From: Scatophagus argus
Taxonomy: Eukaryota > Chordata > Actinopteri > Scatophagidae
DNA length: 64,000 nucleotides
Direction of reading: 5' to 3'
Assembly: GCF_020382885.2 (NCBI RefSeq)
Contig: NC_058510.1
Span: forward strand, 8,552,862-8,616,861
Under the pieces are notes generated by a model. That model was not told the origin of the DNA and did no database searches. It was given only the letters and a program-made list of their open reading frames with translations. Numbering within the stretch: the stretch's first letter is position 1; the number at the start of each line of letters is the position of its first letter. A program made the position numbers and the translations under genes. Shown here piece after piece: positions 52,401-63,997 of this stretch.

Positions 52401-52851
52401 TCTTCACGTGCCGCTCAGTCAGGTGAGCACAGAGTCATTTGAGTTACATGTAATATATATCAGTATGTAGTCTGTTGCTTAGCAAGAGGAAACTTTTTTT
52501 TTCCAACAGTAAGTGCACTTGTACATATTGAAAACATCCAACAAAAACTAAATTAAAAAAAATATCTTGGGACTCCTGCAGCGTTTTGAGTGGCTATGGC
52601 CGTGATTGTCTCGACAACGAGCTGGACATGGAGCTGGATGACGAGGAGGAGATGGACGGCTTCACTGAGGACAGGTGAGATTCATTATCGCTCCGTACTT
52701 TTACAACATAGAAGTGACTGGATGATGCTTCCAGTGGAAAGGACGCCGGGTGCGTTTTTGTTTGAGACGCATTTTAAAACCGTTGCATTTGAAGAATTTA
52801 CATTTATAGATCTTTTCTTGTGTCAGGTTCCCCAGAGCTCTGTGCGTGTGA
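49411..52851 (+). CDS. maf1: Repressor of RNA polymerase III transcription MAF1 homolog
   Basis: Seven coding exons: 49411-49493, 51586-51717, 51793-51955, 52075-52196, 52303-52422, 52582-52674, 52827-52851. They give 245 residues (human 256). Maf1 binds RNA polymerase III and blocks its recruitment to tRNA and 5S genes under stress; mTORC1 phosphorylation inactivates it. Visible: N-terminal [36 protein letters not shown], a short mobile Ser/Thr linker with S60-P61 conserved and further S69-P70 and S76-S77, then the globular core [72 protein letters not shown], and an acidic tail [14 protein letters not shown]. Exon phases all agree. It lies 0.7 kb from a divergently oriented tRNA-Arg gene and tail-to-tail with arl5b. 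Confidence 0.97.
49494..51585. other. maf1 intron after the ATG exon
   Basis: 2.1 kb, donor GGCAG|GTAAGA, acceptor CTGCAG. No exon, RNA gene or recognised repeat. The downstream maf1 introns are all under 200 bp. Confidence 0.8.
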
Positions 52852-53990
52852 TTTTCCACGATGGACAGGCTTTGGCCAAAGAATATCTTGACTTTTCCTC
52901 CTCTCCTCCTTTTTGTTTTTTTTTTTTTTTGTCTTTTGGAATTTTGCTGCCTCATCCAAAGTCCTTTTCATACATTACGCCCATGCATGTCTGAAGGCTT
53001 CACTTCTGCTGGCAGTGAACTGTGTACCATGAGGTGGTGGACAGTTTGTTGAGACCTCATGGCGACTTTAAGCTCCTTCATAGTTCGGTATATATTTTTT
53101 GACCCTAAGCTTCAAGCGCGTCCTGTCATCCAAAGAGACCATTTCACAGACGTTTGAGGAGAGGGTCTTGTTATGGATGAGTGGCCAGCAAAGACTACAG
53201 GCAAGCTGAGTTTCTTGCAAACGATGTCAAAAAGTGGACTCCAGACAACACCAGCATCAACTCAAGAACTGCAACATTTTAAGCCTTGTGAGAACTCGAG
53301 CAAGAAGCTGAACTGGATCCATGAAACCCCAGTTAGGACTGACTCTGTGATCAGCTGAGAGCTCATGCGTTGTTCGTCGTTTGCCATTTTTGTGTGTTGC
53401 TTCTTACATGCAGCAGTGATGTTACTGTGAGGATGTTTTCAGCACTGACTTTGAAATGTAAAAACGCTGCATTTATAACTGAAACTTGTGTCACCGAACC
53501 TTCTTACTGCGAACGCTCGTCTGTACTTAACAGTGGGGCATTGCCAAGGAAACTGTTGGCACCTGGCTTGCAGCTTGGAAAACATATCAGCTTTTAACAG
53601 AGGTCCTGTTGTTTTCTGTCAGTCCGCTGTTCTACTGTCCCATGAATCTTTCAGACAATGTCTTCTGTCTTCCCCCAACACCTTTTCCTGGTTAATCCTC
53701 CCCTCCTGTATTTTAAATGTCAGTCTTGCCAGTGTTTTTCTTTGGTCATTACCTCTGACGCAAAGGCTTTGTTGAAAAGTGAATGTATAGTACAATTTAG
53801 AGGAAAAAAAAAACCTACAGAAAGGCTGTTTTACATAATTTTTTTTCTTTTTTTTTAGAAATAGAGAAGCTCCTCTTTACGTTCCTTACAAGTGGGTAGG
53901 AGTTCTGTGACTTTTCTTGACTGCTTTGTGCTTCGTTTAACTGGCCGGTTATATTACAGATGTGAATAAACTGTTGTGTGAAACAGACTC
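52852..53990 (+). terminator. maf1: maf1 3' UTR with poly(A) signal
   Basis: About 1.1 kb of non-coding sequence ends with AATAAA at 53965-53970 (GATGTGAATAAACTGTTGTG), followed by a GT-rich stretch. Open frames within it are short and featureless. Confidence 0.75.
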
Positions 53991-54124
53991 GGTTCTTTTC
54001 TTTTGAAGACCGTAAAATAATCGCTAAAAATCAACTTGTTGGCCAGCTTTGTTGTACCTACACATCAAATTATATTCCTTATACTCCCGTCTAGCATTTC
54101 ATTTCATTTCAACAAATATAAAAC

Positions 54125-55923
54125 TACTGAGGTTCAAAAGTTTATTGAAAACAAAAGTGAAATACAGTACATGACTGAGACGAGACACCACCACACTAAG
54201 AGTACATGATCAGTCCCCTTGTGTTGTGCGTTCAACGACAAACCGTAAACCTTAATGCTGCCAAGGGGGGGCTGCTGCACAGTTTACCCTTCTTCCTGTT
54301 TAGTTTAGTAAAAATACCACCAAAAAAAAGCTATATTCTAGAGACCCAGAGTCACCTCCCTGACCAAGATGGACACCAGTTCAATGAAACCCATGCACCT
54401 CCTCCTTTTTGGCCACTGTGGAGCTTGCAAAAGGTATACATGGTTTCAAAGTGACATGCATAGATCTGTTATCAACGGAAACAAGGGTAAGAAAAAATAA
54501 TCATGAGCGCACTGTCAGATTCACACGCATACAGTCGTCCAGACACTCAGAACAGCACGTTTAAGGCCGAGCATCAAGCATCGTAACTGTATGTTAGCAA
54601 AAGCGACGAGTTGGGATCATGTCGACGCCACGAAACCACTGATCAACTCGAGCCCAGGCGTTTGATAAGTAAAAGCTTCTGACAAAACGTGTGACCACTA
54701 TTTGACTGGTGGCGTGTTCTGATCCCTTTTGTTTTAAAAAGTATATATATATATAAAGAAAAAGATTAAAGAGGAACGTGTGCCAAAAATGGCTGCAGAT
54801 TTTCTGCATGAAATGTTGACAGGATGACACAGTGGATCGGACGCACGCTTGCAGAGCACCAGTGATCATCTGTTAATACAAAACAAGACTAGAACAAGTC
54901 TATAAAAGCCAAAAAAGAGCATAAATTAAAAATAAAAATAATTATGCATCACTGATAAAACATAGTGTCGAAATTGAAAATACTGTTATTAAGACTGAGC
55001 TTTGTACCTGCATTTGAAATAAAGACGATTCAGGCATTCAGTTGCTTTGCTAACTTAAATAAACGGTCAAAGTAATTTCTATTTGTTCAAGATGGTCAGT
55101 TGTAAGAAAAGGTTTGCATGCCAACACTTTGAATACACATCGTTTGGCTCAATAATACACCAGTACAGGCTCAAAGTTAATAAGGAGGGACGTTCATTAA
55201 TTTGACCACATTTCAACACGCCACCAAAAAGTCCTCGTGTGGGGAAAAACCACAAACAATGTAGCTTATGAAACTGAAGTCGTGTGTAACAGAAATTAAT
55301 GGCTGTGCTAAGACTAACTGTTTAAAAAAAATAAAATTAAATTAAAAAAAATTCAGAGAACATTATCTTGAAACTCCAAACACAACTTAGTGTCCCATTT
55401 AAATGTGTTTATAACACTGCTCATAAACCCTCGACTTTCACCCGAACATAAACAAACTTAAACAGAGGCAAAACAACAATAATAAAAATGGAGCTGCACC
55501 ATATCTTCCCAAAGATGGGTACCAACATGATGTTTGTGGCATATTCTGAATATAATGTAGTGTAATGTAACATGATATGTATGTAGTGTAAATGAGCAGC
55601 CCTGCTTCGCACCTGGACTTTCTCCTAACTTCCTCTTCTCCTCGTCCTCCTGAAATTATTTTTCTTCTCCTCCTCCTCCTGTACTGTGAAACAGAAACTT
55701 TTCCCCTCCACGCTGAGGTCAGTTCATTGGCTCTGGTCACGTTTCCAGCTGCTCCAGCCGTGGGAGGGTCGTTGCTTCGCCGCCCTGTGCCATCTCCAGA
55801 GGTGAAAAGTCCATTAAAATTCATCATTTAAAAAAATAAGAAGTAACAATATGGTAAAGACAAGCTGTGGTGCCACCGTGTGGGTGGTGCAGGTAGTCAG
55901 GCCATCGGCTGCTGAGGGAGGGG
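54125..55923 (-). terminator. arl5b: arl5b 3' UTR with poly(A) signal
   Basis: AATAAA on the minus strand (TTTATT at 54141-54146) ends a 3' UTR of about 1.8 kb. The maf1 signal is about 170 bp away on the other strand, so the two transcripts end nearly back to back. The 129-codon minus-strand frame inside is not a gene. Confidence 0.65.
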
Positions 55924-56824
55924 CTATCTGAGCCCGGCCCTCGAGGTCATCCACTCAAGTCCTTGGCATAAGCTGGAGAAACAAAGAGGTGAGGTGTCAG
56001 CGCAGGAAAAATGTTTCGACAGATGACATATTTCAAAAGGTGCTTCGGTGACTCCCATTTTTGTGATTTATCTACATGATATGTTGCTGCAAGAAACATT
56101 TACAACCTAATTAGTGATGGCCCTTTGATGCTGTCCAGCTGCAGTCTCACAGACTACATGTGATCTTTTCCTAACACGAGCCAAGTAGTTTTGATGCCTG
56201 AGCCCAACTGCTAAGAGGGCGCATCGTGTAGTAGGGGTGTCCACAGACAGACCTCCATGACTTCAGGACTGTAAACTCAGTGCCCACAGTGACCCCTGGT
56301 GGTTTGCAGGATGCAAAGCAGCACTTCAAGGCAGGTTTCAACACCTAATTTCAGTCTTAAATGTGTGAAAAAGTCCAAGAAGCCAGCGTGTGTTATACTT
56401 CTGGTCAGAAGCTGCGCACTAAGTGGACACATGCAACATACTACAGTGGCATGACAAATAAACGTCCAGTCATAGCCTTGGTTTGTTGACACAAAATATG
56501 AACACAGCTTACAGATGACATTTGACTGGTAACTTAATGTGATGCCTTTCAACAATCACAGTCATGAATGTATAACTTAAATTACGCTATCAAACCAAAT
56601 GAAGATTGTTCTGAAGCACTACTGACATTCAAAGCTCTGAAGGTCCTCAAGCACACAAACAAACCAGCTTTGGTGTATACTGAGCAACTTGCTGAACTGC
56701 ACATTAAACGTCACATTTAACCAATGAATGTGTCTTCGATTTCTTGTATGAAAAATGTGGCTTGAGTTTATGATCTGCATTTTTAAGAAAGTCAGCTGAA
56801 AACATCTGCACACTGATTACCATC

Positions 56825-56868
<44 letters not shown>

Positions 56869-59800
56869 CAACATATATCTCTTACCCCTCTCCTGTAAGT
56901 GCACAGCAAGACTGTATGTGCCACGGGTGGTCTTTGATGGAGCTCAGGGTGAGGTATTTGGAGATCTCTGCTGCAGACATACAGTCCTTCATATCCTGCT
57001 TATTGGCAAATATCAAAACAGCTGCCTTCCGCAGGTCCTGAGGGAAGGCCGAGCGACCGGACAGAGAACAATGAAACCATAAACAACATGGTAGAGTGGA
57101 AAAGACTAACCTTGGTGAAAAAAAACATAGCAATGCCCACTATGAATGGAAGTCTTTCCTGCCACATGCCATCACACTGTACAATAACAGCTAAAACTCT
57201 GTTCATAACATACAGTCGCTACACACTTTATATATTTTACATACTCAGTTCACTGCACCTTACGTTCTACTTTATTTTGCACAACATTACACTGTTTACT
57301 TGTTGTATATACACTTTTTTATATTGCTTTGTATGTTGCTATTTTTAACATATTTTGTATAGCTTATTGTGTGTATTGCTGCTGCTGCTGCACTGTAACT
57401 TCCCAGCCTGGGATCAATAAAGTATATCTATCTATCTATCTATGAAAACAGAGTCAGTTCTGTCTATTTCCTCGGGGCCATACAAAGACGTGTTAAGATG
57501 TTACCTCATGAGCCAACATCCTGTAGAGCTCCTCTTTAGAGATGGCCAGCCTCTCTCTGTCTGTGCTGTCCACCACCAGAATGATGAACTGCAGAGTAGG
57601 AGACAAAAATCACACCGAGTCACTTCTTTTCAAAAGGACATTTTACAGCAATGAAATGCAACACAGCGGGTGGGCATTTCCGGGGCCAAGGGCCCCACGA
57701 CGGGTGCTGGTGACTGCTATGCTAATAGTCCTTTTTGAATGTGAGAGGGGGACGGGGGAGGGGGGGGGGGGGGGCTGTATGACAAAAGACCAAAGGCACG
57801 TTAATTTTGGTGAGATGTGAAAGACGCCATTTAAACAGAACGACCCAGGAAAAGGCAGCATTTCAGCGACATGCGCCATCCAACATGTATGTGACCCTGA
57901 TTGCAGCCACGCGTCTGATGTTGCCTCAATCAAAGGGCACCGACTCACTTTGACAGATATTTAGGGCCTATAGTCTTCTTCTCTGCTGTTGTCTGATACT
58001 TCTAAACTGCAAACACTGGTAGAGTATATTAGTTTAAACAATTGGTAATACAATGCGTTGACTTTTTGGAGGATGACCAATTTCAACACTGCTGAAACAA
58101 TTATTTTCATTAGCAATTACTCTTTTCTGATTAATGTATGTTCTATGAACTGTTAGAAAACAGCTGAATTGCAACTAACTACAACTAATTTTCCTCCTAG
58201 AAGATTCATTTTACATATATAGAAATCCTCACATGTAAGAAGTTGAACCAGAGGACAAAAAAAGTCTAAACCCCACAGATATTCAGTTTACCATCAAGTA
58301 GGACACAGAAATGTGGTAAATCCTCACGACTGAGAAGCTGAGGAACGATGAATGAAAACAGCAAATCAAGTGTCACAACAACAGCAAAAGAAAGCTTTTT
58401 GTTTCAGCTCTGGATGAAACACAGCGCTGCCCCTTAGCGCACACGTGTAAGAGAGCAAGAGCTGACGAGTCAGGTCATGTGTGAACAGATGCGGGCCTGA
58501 ACGCAGGTCAGCCTCATGCTGAATATCCCACCAAAGGGTTGCCTGTGAAAGTGCAGGAGCAGAAAAACTTATCTGGCAGATGTTGCAACAGGAAAGTTTA
58601 TTGTAGAACTAACACACACATCTGCCTCTGGCACGATCGGAGTGAGTCCGACTCTCGCTTTGTGCTTTTCAGACGGGCGCCTTTGTGAAAGGCTGACCCC
58701 TGACTTGGGCGGGTCCTGCTGCCGTCTGCGCTCTGAACAAACACAGCAGCTGCCAGAAAGCTGCTGGTCAACACCGCTGCTCCTCTCACCCGCCACAAAG
58801 CAGTGAAGTGTACAAAACGTGTCGCTCACCTCTGTGTTGGAGTAGTAGGTGTTCCAGGAGGACCTGAGAGACTCCTGTCCTCCTATATCCCACATCAGGA
58901 AGTGTGTGTTCTTCACCACTATTTCTTCCACGTTGCTTCCAATAGTGGGCGACGTGTGGACCACCTCATTCATAAGACTTGATTTCAAAATAATTAAAAA
59001 AAACAAACACACAGAGTTTTTGCAAGTTCAGATTCAGAAAGAAGAAGGTTCCTGACTGTAAATGTGATAAATGTAACTACTTACAACTGGTAGAGGATAG
59101 TGGTTTTCCCTGCATTATCGAGTCCAACGATGATCACTTTGTGCTCTGTGATAGAAAAAATACAGCAAATTAAGAAAACACTCTTCATCGTCAGCCACTG
59201 AGAAAACAAAAAGCAGCAATAAGAGGTTCATAAACTACACCTGGTCCCAGTCTACACAATGCATTCCAGCAGTTCATTGCTTATTTCCTTCCTCAAAACT
59301 TCCCGACCTAATTTTTCCATGCAGCTTCTGCTCAAATTCAGCAAAACCAGCCAGCACAGTTTACAACCGCGGCTGTCAAGAGGACATATGCAAATAAATG
59401 CTGAATCAGAGCTGACACTGACACGCCAAAATATCCCACGAAAGGGTTTTGACTTTCAACCCTTCTGTGGACTCTGGCTGCTGAGGAGGAAGGAAGTCTG
59501 GTCAGGGGGCTCGCAGTTCTGACAAGGATGCTGCATATCTATTGCTTCCTAAAAGCTACCCTGTGATGATCCCAACAGGAAGACTAAACTGTCACCATTA
59601 CTCTCATCATCATCATCATATTCGAATTTCAAGTACTGGAGTATAAGTGGTCCTTTTCTGACACGCATACAACTCTTCAAAGAGCAGTCAGTTGGAAACA
59701 CTGACCTAAAAAAGGGAAAAATGCGTTACGCCAACACATCTAACGTGATTTCCTTTTAAATGTATTATGTTACTGAGAACAAATGAAGAATGCTCATATT

Positions 59801-61091
59801 AGCGATCGATGATCAATTCCAACGGATGGCTTAAAAATTGGTATCTAAGCAGGAGACTTCTAAAATAGTAACTCAGGTGAAATATTGACAGTATTACCAC
59901 TGGACAATGTGAATTCACACTGACTGAATGCTACTATTTTATGACACCGATGTTTTTGTCTTCTAGCACATCATGGTCCACTTTTTAAAAGCACAATAAG
60001 ACTGTTTTTTTGCAGCACACCACACACGTTTCAGAAAAGAATAAAACAATAAAAATGCCATCACACAGCTGCCACTGCCCCTTGCTTCTGGTCTGATTAA
60101 CTCCTCTTCAGGTAACCTAATGACACAGTGTTGATTGCATGTAATTATCTTACACTATGTTGCTAACAATTTCACTCAGACCTCGACTATTATCTGGATA
60201 ATCCAGAGAGTAACGAATCCATCTCTGATATCTTCTGTGCCTGGTAAAAACGTGACATGAGTTAAAGGGATTAAGACAATGTGGTTTCATGTAAATTCAC
60301 TATCAGCTCACTATCAACATCCAGAAAATAATAACACTCACACGCTGGTATAAATACACTATGTCTGCCAGTTAAAATGGTTGAATGCTTATTTAATGCC
60401 TTAGATTAGTTTCAATACTCTTAAACAAACAAACAAAACACTCCCTCACAGGACACAAACGCGATCTCAAAACTTTGTGGTATTTCCCAGTATCACACGC
60501 ACGAGTGGTTTATCTAGGTTTGTTTGCATTTCTTAAGCCTCTCCTCGGATTATTTTGCTGTGTCGTTGTTTTGTTTTGTTTTTTACCTTCCGGTTAGAAA
60601 ATTTTATCTGGATGGAAAATGTTTACATTAAACACCTTTCTAGAAAGAAAGGCGAAAGTTACGTAATGCGACGCGTCCTGGAAAGTGAAGTAAAGCTGAT
60701 TGTCAACTCGATGAATGCGCTCTTGCGTGCTTTGCTGTGTTTTGGGGTAATCATGCTGGTTGATAAACTGATAAACAGATTAACTATTAGAGCGACTGAC
60801 AGCGTCGATAAACACGGGGAACTCTAGTTCACATTATTGTTTTTTTTTAGCGTGAAAGGTAAAACAAACGCAGGTCAAATTGAAAAGGAGACAGGGGATA
60901 TGAAGCAGGATAAGTCTCGACTCATTTATTATCATTACGGGTCCTGCTGCTCACTTTATGCTAACAGGCTAACAGTTCACACTATTCTCCGTCGAACAGC
61001 TAGCGGGTGGGCTAGTGATCCGTTAACAATTTCACCGACACCCACCTTGGTTACAGAAGAAGCTCCACAGTTTGGCGAATATGAGGCCCAT
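55924..61091 (-). CDS. arl5b: ADP-ribosylation factor-like protein 5B
   Basis: Six coding exons: 61046-61091, 59085-59145, 58830-58977, 57505-57588, 56886-57037, 55924-55972. They give 179 residues, the same length as human ARL5B. A trans-Golgi small GTPase that recruits the GARP tether and acts in endosome-to-TGN transport. Visible: MG at the start for N-myristoylation, P-loop GLDNAGKT (23-30), TIGSNVEEI switch I, WDIGGQE (65-71), NKQD (125-128) and SCCALTGEG at G5. The C-terminus is [12 protein letters not shown], human SRIGVR. ARL5B is preferred over ARL5A because nsun6 and plxdc2 are its human neighbours; sequence alone separates the paralogues only weakly. The gene is head-to-head with nsun6, as in human. 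Confidence 0.95.
55973..56885. other. arl5b last intron
   Basis: Contains a CTCF-like GACCCCTGGTGG (56291-56302) and an (AT)n tract at about 56827-56864, the latter 20 bp from exon 5's donor. No gene. Confidence 0.8.
56827..56864. repeat. (AT)n microsatellite
   Basis: About 19 AT units close to the donor of arl5b exon 5; DNA-unwinding and length-variable. Confidence 0.9.
57088..57445 (+). mobile_element. 3' end fragment of a non-LTR (LINE) retrotransposon
   Basis: Ends CCTGGGATCAATAAAGTATA followed by (TCTA)n to about 57442, the microsatellite-tailed 3' end common among fish LINEs. Upstream, one frame reads [12 protein letters not shown], like the C-terminus of LINE reverse-transcriptase ORFs. 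It is 5'-truncated, opposite in orientation to arl5b, and sits in the intron between exons 4 and 5. Confidence 0.65.
57761..57774. repeat. G14 homopolymer in a G-rich stretch
   Basis: Preceded by GAGAGGGGGACGGGGGA, giving several G-runs in close succession on the + strand, a potential G-quadruplex. In the arl5b pre-mRNA it would appear as a C-run. Confidence 0.85.
58090..58330. repeat. Diverged fish MITE-like repeat, copy 4
   Basis: GAAACAATTATTTTCATTAG, CTGATTAATG, AACTAACTACAACTAATTTT and CCCCACAGATATTCAGTTTA then CCATCAAG match internal blocks of the family (AAAGATATTCAGTTTACTGTC in intact copies, as remembered). Rearranged; borders uncertain. Confidence 0.45.
59146..61045. other. arl5b intron 1
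   Basis: 1.9 kb, minus-strand donor CAAG|GTGGGT, acceptor ATCACAG. No gene, RNA or named repeat recognised; an ETS-like CTTCCGG is at about 60588. Confidence 0.8.
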
Positions 61092-62280
61092 TGTTTAGGT
61101 GAAATACCAGAGTCCGTTAAGTCCTTCAGCAGAGTGGACAGCAGCAGCACCGAGCCTCTCCACTCTCCACACCGGTCAATCCGTGGCTCACTGCGGCTAG
61201 CTAACATTAGCTGGATGATCTCTTGTCCGCAAAACACCTCACCGACCTTTTCAACGCGGACTCCATGCGCCACTGCAACATATAAAACGAAGCTAAATCG
61301 AGGATTAAACGGCGTAAGGTAACACAGATGTGTTGGCTTGTTATCTAGCGTCCCGGGGATCGTTAAAGCCTCCGCAAAGCGTAAAAGCACAGGAGAGAGA
61401 AGTGCTGCGCTGCTTTCTCCTCCGCTCCTACGGCTTCTTGTGCCCGTTAGCTGCTGGCGGTGGTGCGGTGAAAAAAGCTACCCCAACAATTCGGTTATCT
61501 TCCGGTTAGGTGATGACGTTGACGCGATTTTTTTTAAACTAACTTTCGAAAACACACTTTTTAAAAGTGGCACAAGGCGGAATACGCGTATACACAACTC
61601 ATAAAAATATAAAAATTGTGTTATATAGAATAGCAATTTAGGTGTCTTTTTAAATAATTTGGTTTCCATGTAATCGTGCAGACAATTAGCATTTATGCTC
61701 TGATTTCTTTCGGGTTTTACTAGTATTATTTTCTTTTGATTACGGTTAGCTAGAAGTTTCAAGTCACATTTTAACCCATATTTAGCAAGTAGCATGTAAT
61801 AAAAATATTTTATTTTTGGCACACTATTAACCAAATTACAAATAACGTGGTTGTAAGCAGATGCGTTTGCCAACAGCCACTCCTCCTCTTGTGGTTACTC
61901 ACAAGAGGAAACAGGTGTACAAACAGATGGTGAATGACGATATAGTAAAACACAATGGTAAAATTACAAAATATGTCATCACAGGAGAAGTTATAACTGC
62001 TCAGAAATACTTTATGTTATTAAGGGCTTAAACTACCTACTACGTGTTCCCATATTTGCTTAGAACTGATTTACAATGTGCAATAAACAGTTTATTAAAC
62101 GTCTACACATTGCATATAAACTCTAAAAAGTGTTACCGTTATAACATTGTGTGTCATCAGTGATATCTAATCTTATCATTTTTAAAAATCTTTTCTATCT
62201 TTTTCTTTATTCTTTTCTCAAACTAAAATCACATTTACCGATTTTTATAGTTTAATAAAACGTAGAAATTTCTCACAGGT
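61092..62280. promoter_or_regulatory. arl5b-nsun6 divergent intergenic region
   Basis: About 1.2 kb between the arl5b start codon and the inferred nsun6 first exon. Near 61498-61520 a TTCCGG ETS core is followed by TGATGACGTTGACG, a likely arl5b promoter element. A perfect 10-bp hairpin (TCCTCTTGTG, 6-nt loop) lies at 61884-61909. The minus-strand 131-codon frame at 61478-61873 is AT-rich with no features. Confidence 0.5.
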
Positions 62281-62392
62281 GATCAACAGCTGCGTTACTT
62301 CGACGTATGGATTGGACAAGCGCCGTGGGTGTCATGTGACCAAGCCAGTGACGTGTACGGAAGTATCAGCGTGGGCTACACAGGCGTAAAAT
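62281..62392 (+). promoter_or_regulatory. nsun6: Inferred nsun6 promoter / non-coding first exon
   Basis: A CpG-containing block with GTCATGTGACC (an E-box of the TCATGTGA type), then AGTGACGTGTAC, then a strong donor AAAAT|GTGAGT at 62392/62393. The next exon on this strand starts 9 bases before the nsun6 ATG, so a non-coding exon 1 here is the simplest model. Confidence 0.45.
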
Positions 62393-63354
62393 GTGAGTAT
62401 CCGAAGACTATTAAATAGCCCATCACACCGAGAAGAGACTGTTAATTTGATCGACTGCGTCTTAATTGTGAATGCGAGAAGCACAACATTCAGATTATAA
62501 ATGTGTCCTGTGTTAGACGTAAACAACGTCTTTTATAAGATGTTATTCAGTGTGGCAAGAAGGCATTGCCACAACTGGATTCAGTAACTTGAATATGTCA
62601 CGGTTTTTAAACTACAGTCAGGAGCAGGAAAGCTCAGTTACTTTATTTTAATTTAAATCCCTCCTAAATGCACATTATTTTAGAATTTACATCTTGGAAA
62701 GACTGTGCCTGCCATGGGGTGGTAAACCAAATTCATTTTAACATTTAATCTAAAGCAGTAATAGCAGTTGTAGATGTCAACAATTACCTGTTGACTAGTT
62801 TACATTTCGAGTCAACATAATGTTAATGCCTGTTAACAATATTAAATTGCTTGCTAGTGGAAATGTCCACTGTAGACGTCTGTAACTGTAATTACAACTG
62901 GTCAACTTGTGATTTCTGTTCAGACTCTGTTACAGATATTTATGGTTCAATTCTGACATGTCCGATACGACAAGTACATAATGCAATTTTGACTATTTGC
63001 AATTCTAATTAATAATAGATGAACCAATGCAGCATATCACAACATTTACATTTGCAAATACATGAAAAGTACACAAAACTGAAACTCATTTGAAATATTC
63101 TAGTAGACTGTAGTTGTTGTAGTTGAAGCGGCATCAGCCATACTGCGGGGAAGAAAAACAGTAATCACTGGCAAGAAGCATCATTCTTCTTTGATTATCT
63201 TAATCGCTGATGGGCTTTGAATCTTATCCAATCAACATCTGAGTCTTCCAGACTGTAATCACATCGTGGATGTGTCCAACACTTCACTGATGCGCTTCAT
63301 CAGTCACGATTAGTTTGCTTTTCTGTTACTGATTGGATGCTTTTCTTTGTGCAG
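62393..63354. other. nsun6 intron 1
   Basis: AT-rich; nothing recognised apart from the donor and the TTTGTGCAG acceptor. Confidence 0.6.
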
Positions 63355-63363
63355 ACAGAAGAA

Positions 63364-63997
63364 ATGTCTGTTTTTCCAGAGATTTTTCTGAAGCCTGAAG
63401 TGACTGATTTTCTCAAGGGTGTCTTCTTAAACAAAGAGGTAGGACTTTTATATAAATGTGTATATATATACTTTGTAAACTCTCACAGGCCACATAAAAT
63501 GAGGTGTTGGGCCAAATTTGAATTTGACACGCGTTGAGTTTTTGATATGCTGTTTTTCCTGAACGTTTTCCAATCTTATTTTTGTGTCTCTTTTATTCTT
63601 TGCCATAATGTTTCTCTTGCGTTTAGGTCTTAGCTGCAGTGGGCCATCAGGAGGCCATCAGTCGCTTCCAGAAGCTGCTCGCATGTCTGTCTCACCCTCC
63701 TTCGTACACTTGTGTTCGGGCCAGCACTCATCTGGCTCCCCTGGAAGAGATCAAACACAAGTTAGGAGAAGAGCTGAAAAAGGTGAATGTTTGTCTTCAT
63801 GTGTTTTTGAGCTTTTGTTGCTGTGTGTGTGCTGTGTGCCCCACATTGGCGGACACTTGAGTCCAATAAGTTCAATTGTTGTTGTCGTTGTTGTTAAAGC
63901 AGCAGATGTGCGACTCATCAGCAGAGGAGATCTCCGTTCAGATTTTTACTCACCCGCGTATTCCAGATGTGCTGCTCCTTCCTGTCGATGGCCCGAG
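63364..63997 (+). CDS. nsun6: tRNA (cytosine-5) methyltransferase NSUN6, 5' part
   Basis: Three coding exons: 63364-63438 (exon begins 63355), 63627-63782 and 63903-63997. The last ends at an AG|GTA donor and the window stops 3 bases later, so about 108 codons are seen of a protein of about 470. NSUN6 methylates C72 of the tRNA-Cys and tRNA-Thr acceptor stems and some mRNAs. The N-terminal region matches human NSUN6: MSVFPEIFLKPEVTDFLKGV (human MSIFPKISLRPEV), LLACLSHPPSYTCVRASTHL, IPDVLLLPVDGPR. The PUA and Rossmann methyltransferase domains with the catalytic Cys lie outside the window. The start was chosen by family N-terminus; an upstream in-frame ATG at 63337 is in the intron. Exon 3 has tandem acceptors (AAAG|CAG|CAG). 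Confidence 0.95.

Larger units (their letters stand above)
57589..58829. other. arl5b intron between exons 3 and 4
   Basis: Contains a G14 run at 57761-57774 within a very G-rich stretch and a diverged MITE-like repeat (about 58090-58330). The frame running out of exon 3 here is read-through. Confidence 0.8.

Noticed and set aside
55438-55827. 129-codon minus-strand frame
   Set aside because: It lies wholly inside the arl5b 3' UTR and has low-complexity Arg-rich and Tyr/Leu-rich stretches.
58569-59012. 147-codon minus-strand frame covering arl5b exon 3
   Set aside because: Only 58830-58977 is exon; the rest is intron read through on both sides of clear splice sites.
60837-61322. 161-codon open frame on the + strand
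   Set aside because: It is the antisense shadow of arl5b coding exon 1 and its promoter region.
61478-61873. 131-codon minus-strand frame upstream of arl5b
   Set aside because: It is AT-rich and Lys/Phe/Tyr-rich, with no domain and no sign of splicing or start context.
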